From Hymenobacter oligotrophus (GTDB lineage: Bacteria > Bacteroidota > Bacteroidia > Cytophagales > Hymenobacteraceae): a stretch of 64,000 nucleotides of DNA. Made by a program: the position numbers and the translations under genes. Location: assembly GCF_003574965.1 (NCBI RefSeq), contig NZ_CP032317.1:1984001-2048000 (forward strand). Reading direction: 5' to 3'. Positions 43,918 through 53,611 of this stretch are shown here, one piece after another (position 1 is the first letter of the stretch; each line of letters begins with the position of its first letter). A model generated the notes under the pieces. It searched no databases. It was not told where the DNA came from and was given only the letters and a program-made list of their open reading frames with translations.

Positions 43918-46509
43918 ATGGAAGCGAAATTCTCAAATAGAGTCAAGGAGGTCATCTCCCTGAGTCGGGAAGAAGCCATCCGACTTGGCCACGACTATAT
44001 AGGCACCGAGCACCTTTTGCTGGGGATGATTCGGGAGGGCGAAGGCACTGCCATTGCGCTGTTGAAGAAGCTCGGCGTATCCGTAGAGGAGCTGAAATAC
44101 GCTCTCGAACAAGCTACACGTAACACTGCCACCCAAGGTATCAGTATAACGGGCAGCATCCCGCTGACGAAGCAGACGGAAAAGGTTCTGAAGATTACGT
44201 ATCTCGAAGCCAAAATCTTCAAGAGCGAAATTATTGGCACCGAGCACTTGCTGCTCTCGATTCTGCGCGATGAAGACAACATTTCTTCCCAAATCCTGAG
44301 CAAGTTTAACGTGAACTACGAAGCCGTACGCGACTCGCTGGATTACCACGGTAACACCAGCCACAACCCCACCTCGGGCCCTTCCGACACCGACGACGAC
44401 GACAACGACAAACTGTTTGGCTCGTCCAAATCGTCGGGCTCGGCCGCGGCCAAAAAGCCGGGTGAAAAGTCGCGCACGCCCGTGCTCGACAACTTCGGCC
44501 GCGACCTAACCAAGCTCGCCGAAGACGACAAACTCGACCCCATTGTGGGCCGCGAAAAAGAGATTGAGCGCGTAGCCCAAATCCTGTCGCGCCGCAAAAA
44601 GAACAACCCGATTCTCATCGGTGAGCCGGGTGTAGGTAAAACGGCAATTGCCGAAGGCCTCGCCCTGCGCATTGTGCAGAAGAAAGTTTCGCGCGTGCTC
44701 TTCAACAAGCGCGTCGTTACGCTCGACCTCGCCTCGCTGGTAGCTGGTACTAAGTACCGCGGCCAGTTTGAGGAGCGCATGAAGGCTGTGATGAACGAGC
44801 TGGAGAAGTCGCCCGACGTGATTCTGTTCATCGACGAGCTGCACACCATCGTGGGCGCCGGCGGTGCCTCAGGTTCGCTCGATGCTTCGAACATGTTCAA
44901 GCCGGCCTTGGCCCGCGGCGAAATCCAATGCATCGGTGCCACTACCCTCGACGAGTACCGCCAGTACATCGAGAAGGATGGTGCCTTGGCTCGTCGTTTC
45001 CAGATGGTGATGGTAGACCCGACCACGCCCGAGGAAACCATTGAGATTCTGCACAACATCAAGGACAAGTACCAGGACCACCACCACGTGGTGTACACCG
45101 ACAAAGCCATTGAGGCGTGCGTGAAGCTGTCGGACCGCTACATGTCGGACCGCTTCCTGCCCGATAAGGCCATCGACATCCTGGACGAGGCCGGTGCGCG
45201 CGTGCACATCAACAACATCGTGGTTCCCGAAGACATCCTGAAGCTCGAGGAAAGCATCGAGAACATCAAGGTGGAGAAGAACCGCGTGGTGAAGTCGCAG
45301 AAGTACGAAGAGGCTGCCCAGCTCCGCGACAAGGAGAAGAAGCTCATCGAACAGCTCGACACCGCCAAGCGCAACTGGGAAGAAGAAACCAAGAAGAAGC
45401 GCTACACCGTGAAGGAGGAAAACGTGGCCGAGGTAATCGCCATGATGACCGGCATTCCGGTGAGCCGCGTAGCCCAAAACGAAGGCGAGAAATTGCTGAA
45501 GATGGGCGAAGAGCTGAAGGGCAAAGTAATTGGCCAGGACAAAGCCATTGCCCAGCTCGTGAAAGCCATCCAGCGCACCCGCGTGGGCCTGAAAGACCCG
45601 AAGAAGCCCATCGGCTCGTTCGTGTTCCTAGGTCCGACCGGCGTCGGCAAGACGGAGCTGGCCAAGGTGTTGGCTACCTACCTCTTCGACAAGGAAGACG
45701 CGCTGGTGCGCATCGACATGTCGGAGTACATGGAGAAATTTAGCGTATCGCGCCTTGTGGGCGCGCCTCCCGGCTACGTGGGTTACGAAGAGGGCGGCCA
45801 GCTGACGGAGAAAATCCGCCGCAAGCCCTACTCGGTAATCCTGCTCGACGAGATTGAGAAGGCGCACCCCGATGTCTACAACCTGTTGCTGCAGGTGCTC
45901 GACGACGGTATCCTGACCGACGGCCTAGGTCGGAAGGTTGACTTCCGCAACACCATCATCATCATGACCTCGAACATCGGGGCACGTGATTTGGCTGACT
46001 TCGGTGTGGGCATCGGCTTCGGCACGAAGGCCCGCCAGGAAAACATGGACGAGCTGATGAAGGGCACTATCGCCAGCGCCCTACGCAAGACCTTCGCGCC
46101 GGAATTCCTGAACCGTTTGGACGACGTTATCGTGTTCAATGGTCTGCAGAAGGAAGACATCTTCAAGATCATCGACATCTCGCTTGCCAAACTGCGCCAG
46201 CGCGTACAGGCCCTGGGCTACCGCATCGAGCTGACCGAGGCTGCGAAGAACTTTGTGGCCGAGAAAGGCTACGATCCGAAGTACGGCGCACGTCCGCTGA
46301 ACCGGGCCATCCAGAAGTACATCGAAGACCCGATTGCCGAGGAAATACTGAAGGCCCAGCTCACGCAAGGCGACGTGATTAAAGCCGACCATGAGGAAGG
46401 CAAAGAGGAGCTCCTCTTCAGCTCGTACAAGAGCGACGAGGCCCCTAACCTCGCCAGCGACGAGCGCCCGGCCGAAACGCCGGAAGCCCCCGAAGGCAAA
46501 GCTGAATAA
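43918..46509 (+). CDS. clpC: ATP-dependent Clp protease ATPase subunit ClpC
   Basis: 863 residues. Two Clp-N repeats (about 1-150), an acidic linker ([15 protein letters not shown]), AAA+ 1 with Walker [10 protein letters not shown] near 236, a UVR coiled-coil middle domain (about 425-465; [18 protein letters not shown]), AAA+ 2 with Walker [10 protein letters not shown] near 573, and a C-terminal D2-small domain. The acidic tail ends [15 protein letters not shown]. It unfolds substrates for ClpP. A 131-bp stretch covering its last codons and terminator is repeated at 50314-50440. Confidence 0.96.
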   Translation: MEAKFSNRVKEVISLSREEAIRLGHDYIGTEHLLLGMIREGEGTAIALLKKLGVSVEELKYALEQATRNTATQGISITGSIPLTKQTEKVLKITYLEAKIFKSEIIGTEHLLLSILRDEDNISSQILSKFNVNYEAVRDSLDYHGNTSHNPTSGPSDTDDDDNDKLFGSSKSSGSAAAKKPGEKSRTPVLDNFGRDLTKLAEDDKLDPIVGREKEIERVAQILSRRKKNNPILIGEPGVGKTAIAEGLALRIVQKKVSRVLFNKRVVTLDLASLVAGTKYRGQFEERMKAVMNELEKSPDVILFIDELHTIVGAGGASGSLDASNMFKPALARGEIQCIGATTLDEYRQYIEKDGALARRFQMVMVDPTTPEETIEILHNIKDKYQDHHHVVYTDKAIEACVKLSDRYMSDRFLPDKAIDILDEAGARVHINNIVVPEDILKLEESIENIKVEKNRVVKSQKYEEAAQLRDKEKKLIEQLDTAKRNWEEETKKKRYTVKEENVAEVIAMMTGIPVSRVAQNEGEKLLKMGEELKGKVIGQDKAIAQLVKAIQRTRVGLKDPKKPIGSFVFLGPTGVGKTELAKVLATYLFDKEDALVRIDMSEYMEKFSVSRLVGAPPGYVGYEEGGQLTEKIRRKPYSVILLDEIEKAHPDVYNLLLQVLDDGILTDGLGRKVDFRNTIIIMTSNIGARDLADFGVGIGFGTKARQENMDELMKGTIASALRKTFAPEFLNRLDDVIVFNGLQKEDIFKIIDISLAKLRQRVQALGYRIELTEAAKNFVAEKGYDPKYGARPLNRAIQKYIEDPIAEEILKAQLTQGDVIKADHEEGKEELLFSSYKSDEAPNLASDERPAETPEAPEGKAE

Positions 46510-46571
46510 GCTTACCTAGGAATGTAAACACAGAACGGCCGACTGCTTGCGCAGCCGGCCGTTCTGTTTTT
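46440..46571 (+). repeat. direct repeat, copy 1: clpC 3' end plus terminator
   Basis: Covers the last 23 codons of clpC, the stop, and the hairpin. The matching copy lies at 50314-50440. Together they bracket the glycan island. Copy 1 is the intact version (frame kept). Confidence 0.85.
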
Positions 46572-46572
46572 A
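46531..46572 (+). terminator. clpC terminator
   Basis: 16-bp stem cagaacggccgactgc / gcagccggccgttctg with one mismatch and a 4-base loop, then a T run. Confidence 0.85.
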
Positions 46573-46595
46573 TATCTTTCGTCTAATCGACCACT

Positions 46596-47546
46596 TTATG
46601 CTCTTGCCGTTTTACGGTAAAAAGTGCTCAGATTGCGCACCATTGTGGTGAAAAGAGCATGCCATACCGTACGGGAATTTTTAATAAGCCCACTGCTATA
46701 CCCCGACATTAATTTGAAGTATTGCGCAGCTTGAACAACGCTACCCTCTCTCAGCGCTGTCATCATCAATTCATAATAATGAAAGCCTATTATTTCGGCT
46801 ACCCGACACTGGTGTAATTTTGATAGTTCAGGTTTAAGCTTTGTAAAGAAGGTTATTCGCTGTTCCAAACGGGCGTACTTATCTAACCCTGAAAACGCTC
46901 CTTTTGCGTGGATGCGGTATACGCCCATATTATCCGGGTTGTAAACTGCTTTTCCGCCCTCTTTTAACAACAGGATAAACAAAGCCAAGTCCGGATAAGG
47001 CAATTCGTAGTACAGCTCCGGCATCACTCCGTTGAACACATTCCGGAACATCGTCGACAACGTGATGACAGGATGGCTGGGCTGTATGAAATCTTCTAGC
47101 GTGAGTACCCGCAATGGGTGTTTGGGCTGCGCTGCTAGATAAGTAGTGCCGTTTATTTCGTCGGAAACCTGCACCTGATGGTAGGCCAACATAAGTTCCG
47201 GATCTGCTTCCAAAGCATCCACTTGCTTTTGTAGTTTCAGCGGATCAGTCCAGTAATCATCGCCATCGAGCATCGCAACATATTTGCTTTGGCACAAGGC
47301 AAACGTAGGCCGCAGAATGGGCAACATACCCATATTGCGCTCAGGCAAATAAAGCGTTATTCGATCAGGGTAAAGAGCCTTGTATTCCTTTACGATGGCT
47401 CGCGTATTATCGGTTGAGCAGTCCTCCCCTATTACCAAGTGCACAGCAAAGCTCGTCTTCTGCATCAAAACTCCTTCTATAGCTTGCGCTATATACCGCT
47501 CGTGGTTGTAGGTAATCAACCACACACTCACCAGTGGTGTACTCAT
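46596..47546 (-). CDS. family 2 glycosyltransferase
   Basis: 316 residues. GT-A fold: VSVWLITYNHERYIAQAIEG at the N-terminus, IGEDCSTDNTRAIV, and the DGDDYW metal-binding DxD motif near residue 95 (LDGDDYWTDPLKL). No membrane helix is clear. Transfers a sugar from an NDP donor, probably to a surface glycan. Last gene of the island on the minus strand; base composition is visibly lower in GC than clpC. Confidence 0.9.
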   Translation of the reverse strand: MSTPLVSVWLITYNHERYIAQAIEGVLMQKTSFAVHLVIGEDCSTDNTRAIVKEYKALYPDRITLYLPERNMGMLPILRPTFALCQSKYVAMLDGDDYWTDPLKLQKQVDALEADPELMLAYHQVQVSDEINGTTYLAAQPKHPLRVLTLEDFIQPSHPVITLSTMFRNVFNGVMPELYYELPYPDLALFILLLKEGGKAVYNPDNMGVYRIHAKGAFSGLDKYARLEQRITFFTKLKPELSKLHQCRVAEIIGFHYYELMMTALREGSVVQAAQYFKLMSGYSSGLIKNSRTVWHALFTTMVRNLSTFYRKTARA

Positions 47547-47605
47547 AAGATTTGTAGCAGCGAAAAGGCCGGTTTACTGGCTTTCCACGGGCTTCGGTTT
47601 AGGAC

Positions 47606-48274
47606 TTACCACCGATTCGGCTCTCGAAAGAGGTAGGTAGTGTACTCATACAGGCCGTAATCGTGCCGCAAGACAAAATTTCGGGTTATTTCTTTCTTCA
47701 AGAACGTGGCCAACAAGTCCATAGGTACGTGAAATAGGTCGTCGCGCTCCCAATCCACTTGTTTGGTCATAACATTAAAAGCAACGCCCCGTGTTGCCTT
47801 GGGCCACAACGCGCGCAACATATCCTGGCAATATGCCCACATCTCCTCGAAGCTATTTGAGCATTTCTGCGTGAATATGCCGTTCAGAACAATATAGTCG
47901 AATGTTGGCAGCGCGTCCGACTCTTGTAATACATCAAGCTGCAAGAAGGTAGTAGCCGGGAATTTTTGCCGCGCAAGAGCTAAGTATCTCTCCGACAAGT
48001 CGAGGCCGGTGTACTCGATTCGGCTGGCGTATTGCCCTTGTTGCAGAAACTCGCAGAAATGAGCCGGACCGCAGCCAAAATCCAACAGCCGAACATGTTG
48101 GCCTGCCGGTACAGCAGCCAATAACCCGTCAAGCATGACCTGATAACGAAGTTGCGCGTCGTCGTAATTTGGCCAACCCACGCCTTTGTGGTTGTCGCCG
48201 TGCGCAGTCAAGTACGATTCGCAGTGCGCGACAATTATATGGTGCTGGGTATTGACAGAGGTTGATGGAGTCAT
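47606..48274 (-). CDS. class I SAM-dependent methyltransferase
   Basis: 222 residues. Rossmann motif I VRLLDFGCGPAHFCEFL near 62-78, motif II YTGLDLSERYLALARQKFP, motif IV DYIVLNGIFTQK. C-terminal half differs from common families, so the substrate (sugar or lipid-linked intermediate) is unknown. Located between the glycosyltransferase and WbqC genes of the island. Confidence 0.87.
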   Translation of the reverse strand: MTPSTSVNTQHHIIVAHCESYLTAHGDNHKGVGWPNYDDAQLRYQVMLDGLLAAVPAGQHVRLLDFGCGPAHFCEFLQQGQYASRIEYTGLDLSERYLALARQKFPATTFLQLDVLQESDALPTFDYIVLNGIFTQKCSNSFEEMWAYCQDMLRALWPKATRGVAFNVMTKQVDWERDDLFHVPMDLLATFLKKEITRNFVLRHDYGLYEYTTYLFREPNRW

Positions 48275-48319
48275 GGCTGCAGGTTTGGTTATTAGGCGAT
48301 AGAACGGGTGTAAAGTGCA

Positions 48320-49018
48320 TCAGCGCAAAGTGCCCTGGCCAAACATGGCCCTGGCTTGCTCGGGGGTGTTGTGCATCAGCAAATCGATTACGGACAAGCC
48401 AGGCACAAAAGCTGTTGTACCCTGGGGATAAGGCTGCAGGTTGGGTTGCAGAAACCGCAAGGCTATGCCGGCATTTGCAAAATCGGAAGATGCATAAAGC
48501 TCTACTCCCCCCGAAGCGTTCACGTATTCGGTAGCACCTAGGCGTTTGCAAAGTTCAATTATTCTGCCCTGGCCGCTTAGCTGATTGTTTTTATCGATGG
48601 CAGAACTGCGCAGCAATGGCACCGGCGCGGCCACGTAATCGTTAATCAGTTGAAGGCTACGGAGTACCAGCGTTGTTAAGTCGGTTTCGGACGAAAGCAG
48701 GATATGCTCAATCAGCGGAAAGAACCGTGCCAACCCGGGAGCCGTGCTGTATGCTTGTCGAATGGTTGTCAGCACTTTGCGTCGGCACTTTTGATCGGTG
48801 TGCAGGTGAGTATCCTTGATGAGCTTGTTCTGCGAGCCGCTGGCTATGGGTATGGTAAACAAGTGCTCCGCGCCATTCACCAGAATGCGGTTCCGGTTGA
48901 TCCAGCCTTTTTTGATGAATGCTACATCATCGAGCAGAACGAAAGCATCGGCGCAGTGCAGCAGTTGGAAGTACCCCACGTAGGGGAACAAGTAAGGCTG
49001 CATGATGGCTATGCGCAT
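48320..49018 (-). CDS. WbqC family protein (copy 2)
   Basis: 232 residues, closer to the canonical WbqC pattern than copy 1: MRIAIMQPYLFPYVGYFQLL, HCADAFVLLDDVAFIKKGWI, NRNRIL and LFTIPIASGSQNK, then PGLSVIDLLMHNTPEQARAM. Its start overlaps the aminotransferase stop by 10 bp, so the two are coupled; it is typical for WbqC genes to follow DegT aminotransferases in O-antigen loci. Confidence 0.9.
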   Translation of the reverse strand: MRIAIMQPYLFPYVGYFQLLHCADAFVLLDDVAFIKKGWINRNRILVNGAEHLFTIPIASGSQNKLIKDTHLHTDQKCRRKVLTTIRQAYSTAPGLARFFPLIEHILLSSETDLTTLVLRSLQLINDYVAAPVPLLRSSAIDKNNQLSGQGRIIELCKRLGATEYVNASGGVELYASSDFANAGIALRFLQPNLQPYPQGTTAFVPGLSVIDLLMHNTPEQARAMFGQGTLR

Positions 49019-50106
49019 ACCCCCTTTCGCTGGCAGACCTCGGTTATGATTTGGGCTATCTGCTCGACTTGGGCTTCGGCCAGTTCGTAGTACAAAGGCA
49101 GGCAGAGCACGCGCGACGCCACCGATGCGGCCACCGGGCAGGCAGCTGCGCCCTGCGTGTAAGGCAAGTTGGTTAGAGCCGGATAAAAATACCGGCGCGG
49201 ATATATGTCGTGGCTGTTCAGGGCAGCTACAGCTGTTAGCAACTGCTCCTCCGAGCGAAATAGCACCGGGTAATAGGAGTAGTTGGAGCTAGCCCCGGCC
49301 GGCAACATGGGCCGCTGCAGGTCTAAGGGTGTCAACAGCGCGTCGTAGAGGGCCGATAAGGCTTGGCGCCGCTGCATCAGTTGCGGTACGTACGGCAGTA
49401 CGCTCAGCCCCATGGCGGCATGCAGCTCCGAGTTCTTGGCATTGATGCCCAAGCCAATGAATTGGTTTGGGCCGTTATGGCCGAAGTTGCGCATGTAACT
49501 AAGCCTGTGCGCCAACTCATCATTGGTAGTTATCACAGCACCGCCTTCGCCGGTATGAAACAGCTTGGTAGCGTGAAAACTCAGAGTACTAACATCGCCG
49601 GAATTAAGGACCGACTGCCCTAGGTGGGACACCCCGAATGCGTGGGCGGCATCGTAGATAACGCGTAGGTTGTGGCGGCTGGCAATGCGGGCAATTGCCT
49701 CAACATCGCAAGGGGTGCCGAACACATGCGTTGCCAAAATGGCGCGGGTGTCGGGAGTAATTGCGGATTCAATCTGGGCTGGATCTAAGCACAATGTTTC
49801 GGGGCAAATATCCACGAACACTGGCCGGCAACCTTCCCAAACGATGCTGCTGGTGGTAGCAACGTATGAAAACGGAGTAGTGATGATATCCCCTTTCAAA
49901 GCCAAGGCTTTGATTGCCAGTTGTAAGGCCAAGGTACCGTTGCTGACAAAAAACAGGTGCTTTACGCCCAGCTCTTGCTTAAGCACTTCCTCAAGCCGTT
50001 CTACCAAAGGGCCTTCGTTCGTGAGCCAGCCTCGTTCCCAAATACCGTTCAGAAGCTTGTGGTACTCCTCCAGCGGCGGCAGAAACGTTTTAGTTACTGT
50101 AATCAT
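49009..50106 (-). CDS. DegT/DnrJ/EryC1/StrS-family sugar aminotransferase
   Basis: 365 residues. PLP fold-type I: SNGTLALQLAIKALALKGD, the internal aldimine Lys in FHATKLFHTGEGGAV near 182, and DAAHAFGVSHLG. Such enzymes aminate NDP-keto-sugars. First gene of the island operon by position. Upstream 50107-50310 is AT-rich non-coding DNA, then the decayed clpC copy. Confidence 0.92.
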   Translation of the reverse strand: MITVTKTFLPPLEEYHKLLNGIWERGWLTNEGPLVERLEEVLKQELGVKHLFFVSNGTLALQLAIKALALKGDIITTPFSYVATTSSIVWEGCRPVFVDICPETLCLDPAQIESAITPDTRAILATHVFGTPCDVEAIARIASRHNLRVIYDAAHAFGVSHLGQSVLNSGDVSTLSFHATKLFHTGEGGAVITTNDELAHRLSYMRNFGHNGPNQFIGLGINAKNSELHAAMGLSVLPYVPQLMQRRQALSALYDALLTPLDLQRPMLPAGASSNYSYYPVLFRSEEQLLTAVAALNSHDIYPRRYFYPALTNLPYTQGAAACPVAASVASRVLCLPLYYELAEAQVEQIAQIITEVCQRKGVCA

Positions 50107-50313
50107 TTAAGCTGGGCGCGTACGCTTCGTCGAGAAATTGAAAGATACAATTCCGGTACTGAAGTGAAACGACCTGAAATCAAACAAACAGCCAAATTTA
50201 TATACTTTCTGGCTTATGTTTTAATGACCCTGTACTGCTGCTCTCCTAGGTCGACACAGCAACGCTCAGCATTAGAAAAGCAAATTTCTAAATGGTTAAG
50301 AGCACCCAACCCA

Positions 50314-50440
50314 GCCCCTAACCTCGCCAGCGACGAGCGCCCGGCCGAAACGCCGGAAGCCCCCCGAAGGCAAAGCCGAGTAAGCTGACCTAGGGCTGCA
50401 AAACGGAACGGCCGGCTGCTTGCGCAGCCGGCCGTTTTTT
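50314..50440 (+). pseudogene. decayed duplicate of the clpC 3' end and terminator
   Basis: Aligns base for base with 46441-46571: the word cctaacctcgccagcgacga, then cgcccggccgaaacgccgga, the stop region and the hairpin. One extra C after aag (six C instead of five) shifts the frame, so the C-terminal GKAE is lost. The 5' junction is at about 50313, with no clpC sequence further upstream. Its hairpin (50407-50440, arms aacggccggctgc) can still terminate. This marks the far edge of the island. Confidence 0.85.
50407..50440 (+). terminator. duplicated clpC-type terminator
   Basis: 13-bp stem aacggccggctgc / gcagccggccgtt with loop ttgc and a T run; a sequence relative of the hairpin at 46531. 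Confidence 0.8.
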
Positions 50441-50647
50441 GTTCACTTGTTTGGGTATCAGCCCACACCACACTGCGTTGTGGCTAAATTCATTTGGTCA
50501 GAAGAACTACCATGATGCTGAATTGAGTGGATTAGTACATTAATCTCACAATTTCAGTCCCAGAAAAACAGGTTCGGCTTTTTTGTGCCCGCGGGTTACC
50601 TTTGACCTCCTTTCTTACTTGACTTTCTGCCTACCCTCTCCCACCAT

Positions 50648-52216
50648 ATGTCCGATCCGCACGCCGACCTCGCGCTGAGCAAACTCGAAATACTGGAAAA
50701 GAAGAACGCCGAAGCCCTGCTGGGTGGCGGCCAGGCTCGCATCGATGCCCAACACCAGAAGGGCAAGCTAACTGCCCGCGAGCGGCTCGACCTGCTCATG
50801 GACCCGGGCTCTTTCGAGGAAATCGGCAAGTTTGTGATGCACCGCTCCAAGGACTTTGGCCTTGATAAGGAGTATTACCTAGGCGACGGCGTGGTAACGG
50901 GCTACGGCACCGTAAACGGCCGTTTGGTGTACGTTTTCTCGCAGGACTTCACGGTATTGGGCGGTTCGCTCAGCGAAACCCACGCCGAGAAGATTGTGAA
51001 GATCATGGACCTGGCCATGAAAAACGGTGCGCCGGTTATCGGCCTGAACGACTCGGGCGGCGCGCGTATTCAGGAAGGTGTGGTAAGCCTAGGTGGCTAC
51101 GCCGACATCTTCTACAAGAACACGCTGGCCTCGGGCGTGGTACCGCAGATTTCGGCCATTATGGGCCCGTGCGCCGGCGGCGCGGTGTACTCGCCGGCCA
51201 TTACCGACTTTATCATGATGGTGGAAAACACGAGCTACATGTTCGTGACGGGCCCCAACGTGGTGAAAACGGTGACGCACGAAACCGTAACCAGCGAAGA
51301 GCTAGGCGGCGCTAGCACGCACAGCACCAAAAGCGGCGTTACGCACTTTACCGCCGCCAACGAGGTGGCCTGCATTCAGCAGATTAAGCAGTTGCTGAGC
51401 TACATGCCGCAGAACTGCGAGGACACCGCCCCGGTGTACCCCTACGAAGCGCAGGGCGAAGAGCTGCGCCCCGAGCTGGACGCCATTATTCCGGAAAACC
51501 CCAACCAGCCCTACGACATCCGCGAGGTAATTACCGGCATCATCGATGCGGATTCGTTTATGGAGGTGCACCAGAACTTTGCCGAGAACATTGTGGTGGG
51601 TTTTGCCCGCCTAGGTGGCCGCAGCATTGGCATTGTGGGCAACCAGCCGGCGGTGCTGGCCGGCGTGCTCGATATCAACGCTTCGACTAAGGCAGCGCGT
51701 TTCGTGCGTTTCTGCGACTCGTTCAACATTCCGCTGCTGGTGCTGGAGGACGTTCCGGGCTTCCTGCCCGGCACCGACCAAGAGTGGCGCGGCATCATCA
51801 CCAACGGCGCGAAGCTGCTTTACGCCTTCTGCGAAGCCACCGTGCCGCGCATCACGGTAATTACCCGCAAAGCCTACGGCGGGGCTTATGATGTGATGAA
51901 CTCAAAGCACATTGGCGCCGACATGAACTACGCTTGGCCCACGGCCGAAATTGCCGTAATGGGCGCCAAGGGCGCGGCCGAAATCATCTTCAAGCGCGAA
52001 ATCGCCCAGGCCGAAAACCCCGAGGCCAAGCTGCAGGAGAAGGTTGACGACTACCAGCGCAAGTTTGCTACGCCGTACCGCGCCGCGCACCGCGGCTTCG
52101 TCGACGAAGTAATTGTGCCTGCGCAGACGCGCCAAAAGCTGATTCGAGCTTTCAAAATGCTCGAAAACAAAGTGGATCAGCTGCCGCGCAAAAAGCACGG
52201 CAACATTCCGTTGTAA
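50648..52216 (+). CDS. acyl-CoA carboxylase beta (carboxyltransferase) subunit
   Basis: 522 residues, full length for PccB/MmdA-type subunits. N-terminal half carries [20 protein letters not shown] and [13 protein letters not shown]; the C-terminal half carries [38 protein letters not shown] and [10 protein letters not shown]-like [17 protein letters not shown]. It transfers carboxyl from biotin to propionyl-CoA or a related acyl-CoA. Alpha and biotin-carrier subunits are not in this window. Before the island inserted it was probably the neighbour of clpC. Confidence 0.93.
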   Translation: MSDPHADLALSKLEILEKKNAEALLGGGQARIDAQHQKGKLTARERLDLLMDPGSFEEIGKFVMHRSKDFGLDKEYYLGDGVVTGYGTVNGRLVYVFSQDFTVLGGSLSETHAEKIVKIMDLAMKNGAPVIGLNDSGGARIQEGVVSLGGYADIFYKNTLASGVVPQISAIMGPCAGGAVYSPAITDFIMMVENTSYMFVTGPNVVKTVTHETVTSEELGGASTHSTKSGVTHFTAANEVACIQQIKQLLSYMPQNCEDTAPVYPYEAQGEELRPELDAIIPENPNQPYDIREVITGIIDADSFMEVHQNFAENIVVGFARLGGRSIGIVGNQPAVLAGVLDINASTKAARFVRFCDSFNIPLLVLEDVPGFLPGTDQEWRGIITNGAKLLYAFCEATVPRITVITRKAYGGAYDVMNSKHIGADMNYAWPTAEIAVMGAKGAAEIIFKREIAQAENPEAKLQEKVDDYQRKFATPYRAAHRGFVDEVIVPAQTRQKLIRAFKMLENKVDQLPRKKHGNIPL

Positions 52217-52236
52217 TTGGTATACTTGAAGAGGAG

Positions 52237-52274
52237 GAAGCGGTGCTGTTCGGTAGAATAGCACCGCTTCTTTG
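52237..52274 (+). terminator. rho-independent terminator
   Basis: 11-bp stem gaagcggtgct / agcaccgcttc and a short T run after the carboxylase gene. Confidence 0.8.
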
Positions 52275-52404
52275 TCCTGACAGGCTTATTTTTATTTAAC
52301 TCGTTTAAGCGGCTGCTCTGCTCGCCCCGAAACCTCCCGCTGTCAGCAGCGTTTCATCACACCTGCCAACACTTCTTCATCTGCGTCCCCACACTCGTTC
52401 TTAT

Positions 52405-53475
52405 ATGCGCAAAGAAAGCTTCGACTTCCTTCAGCAATACCTCAACAACCCCTCCCCCACCGGCTTCGAGAAGGAAGGCCAGAAGCTGTGGCTGGAGTAC
52501 ATCAAGCCGTACATCGACGAATACTTTGTGGACACCTACGGCACGGTGGTGGGCGTGGTGAACCCCGAGGCCGAGTACAAAGTGGTAATCGAGGCCCACG
52601 CCGACGAAATCAGCTGGTTCGTGAATTACATCACGAAGGAAGGCTATATCTATTTGCGCCGCAACGGCGGTTCCGATGCCCTAATTGCTCCTTCCAAGCG
52701 CGTTATCATCCATACGGCCAAGGGTCCGGTACGGGCGGTGTTTGGCTGGCCGGCCATTCACGTGCGCAAAGTGGAGCAAGACAAAGCCCCGACCGTTGAA
52801 ACCATCTTCCTGGATTGCGGTGCTTCGTCGCGCGAGGAAGTGGAGGAAATGGGCGTGCACGTGGGCTCCGTGGTTACGTTTGAGGACGAGCTGATGGAGC
52901 TGAACAACAAGTACTTGGTGGGCCGTGCGCTCGACAACCGCATTGGCGGTTTCATGATTGCCGAAGTGGCGCGCCAACTGAAGGAAGAAGGCAAGAAGCT
53001 GCCTTTCGGCCTGTACATTGTGAATGCGGTGCAGGAAGAAATTGGCCTGCGCGGCGCCGAGATGATTGCCCACCGCATCAAGCCCGACGTGGCCATCATC
53101 ACCGACGTAACCCACGATACGCAGTCGCCGATGTACGAGAAGAAAACTTCGGGCGACATTCACTGCGGCAAAGGCCCGGTAATTACCTATGGGCCGGCCG
53201 TGCAGAATAACCTGCGCGATCTGATTATCCAGGCGGCGCAGCAAAAGGAAATTCCGTTTCAGCGCGCGGCGGCCACCCGCGCCACCGGCACCGACACCGA
53301 TGCTTTTGCTTACTCCAACGCCGGCGTGGCGTCGGCCCTGATTTCGCTGCCGCTGAAGTACATGCACACCACCGTGGAAACCGTGCACAACGACGACGTG
53401 CAAAACGTGATTAACCTCATTTACGAAACGCTGCTGCGCATCGAGGACAACCACGATTTCCGCTACTTTAAATAA
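52405..53475 (+). CDS. M42-family (glutamyl/endo-1,4-glucanase-type) aminopeptidase
   Basis: 356 residues. Metal ligands His65 and Asp67 (EAHADEISW), Asp in RALDNRIGG, the catalytic/bridging Glu pair in VQEEIGLRGAE, Asp in IITDVTHDT and His in YMHTTVETVH. These make a dinuclear, self-compartmentalising (dodecameric) peptidase in the cytoplasm. No signal peptide. Confidence 0.9.
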   Translation: MRKESFDFLQQYLNNPSPTGFEKEGQKLWLEYIKPYIDEYFVDTYGTVVGVVNPEAEYKVVIEAHADEISWFVNYITKEGYIYLRRNGGSDALIAPSKRVIIHTAKGPVRAVFGWPAIHVRKVEQDKAPTVETIFLDCGASSREEVEEMGVHVGSVVTFEDELMELNNKYLVGRALDNRIGGFMIAEVARQLKEEGKKLPFGLYIVNAVQEEIGLRGAEMIAHRIKPDVAIITDVTHDTQSPMYEKKTSGDIHCGKGPVITYGPAVQNNLRDLIIQAAQQKEIPFQRAAATRATGTDTDAFAYSNAGVASALISLPLKYMHTTVETVHNDDVQNVINLIYETLLRIEDNHDFRYFK

Positions 53476-53478
53476 GCC

Positions 53479-53590
53479 TTGCTCCTGTCATCCTGAGCTA
53501 AGCGTAGGACCTTGTTACGCCGGACGGTAACTACCTAATCCTAGGTCGTTCGGGCGTGATAAGGTCCTTCTTGCGTCAGGACGACAAGCA
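53479..53590. repeat. imperfect inverted repeat (tcctgagc...aggacctt family)
   Basis: Left side gtcatcctgagctaagcgta then ggacctt; right side aaggtccttcttgcgtcagg. Arms pair imperfectly. A CCTAGG lies in the middle. The left word, reversed, recurs inside the element at 17585-17769. Confidence 0.65.
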
Positions 53591-53611
53591 AATTACTTCC
53601 TTTGCCTGCTC

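Larger units (their letters stand above)
46575..50310. mobile_element. surface-glycan gene island inserted behind clpC
   Basis: Four minus-strand genes (glycosyltransferase, methyltransferase, WbqC, DegT aminotransferase), AT-richer than flanking DNA, bracketed by direct repeats of the clpC 3' end (46440-46571 and 50314-50440). No integrase or transposase is present, so this is an inferred genomic island rather than an active element. Confidence 0.6.

Noticed and set aside
49957-50388. 143-codon plus-strand open frame ending in clpC-like residues
   Set aside because: It is antisense to the aminotransferase gene and only enters the duplicated clpC end by chance; the copy is a frameshifted pseudogene, not a fusion gene.
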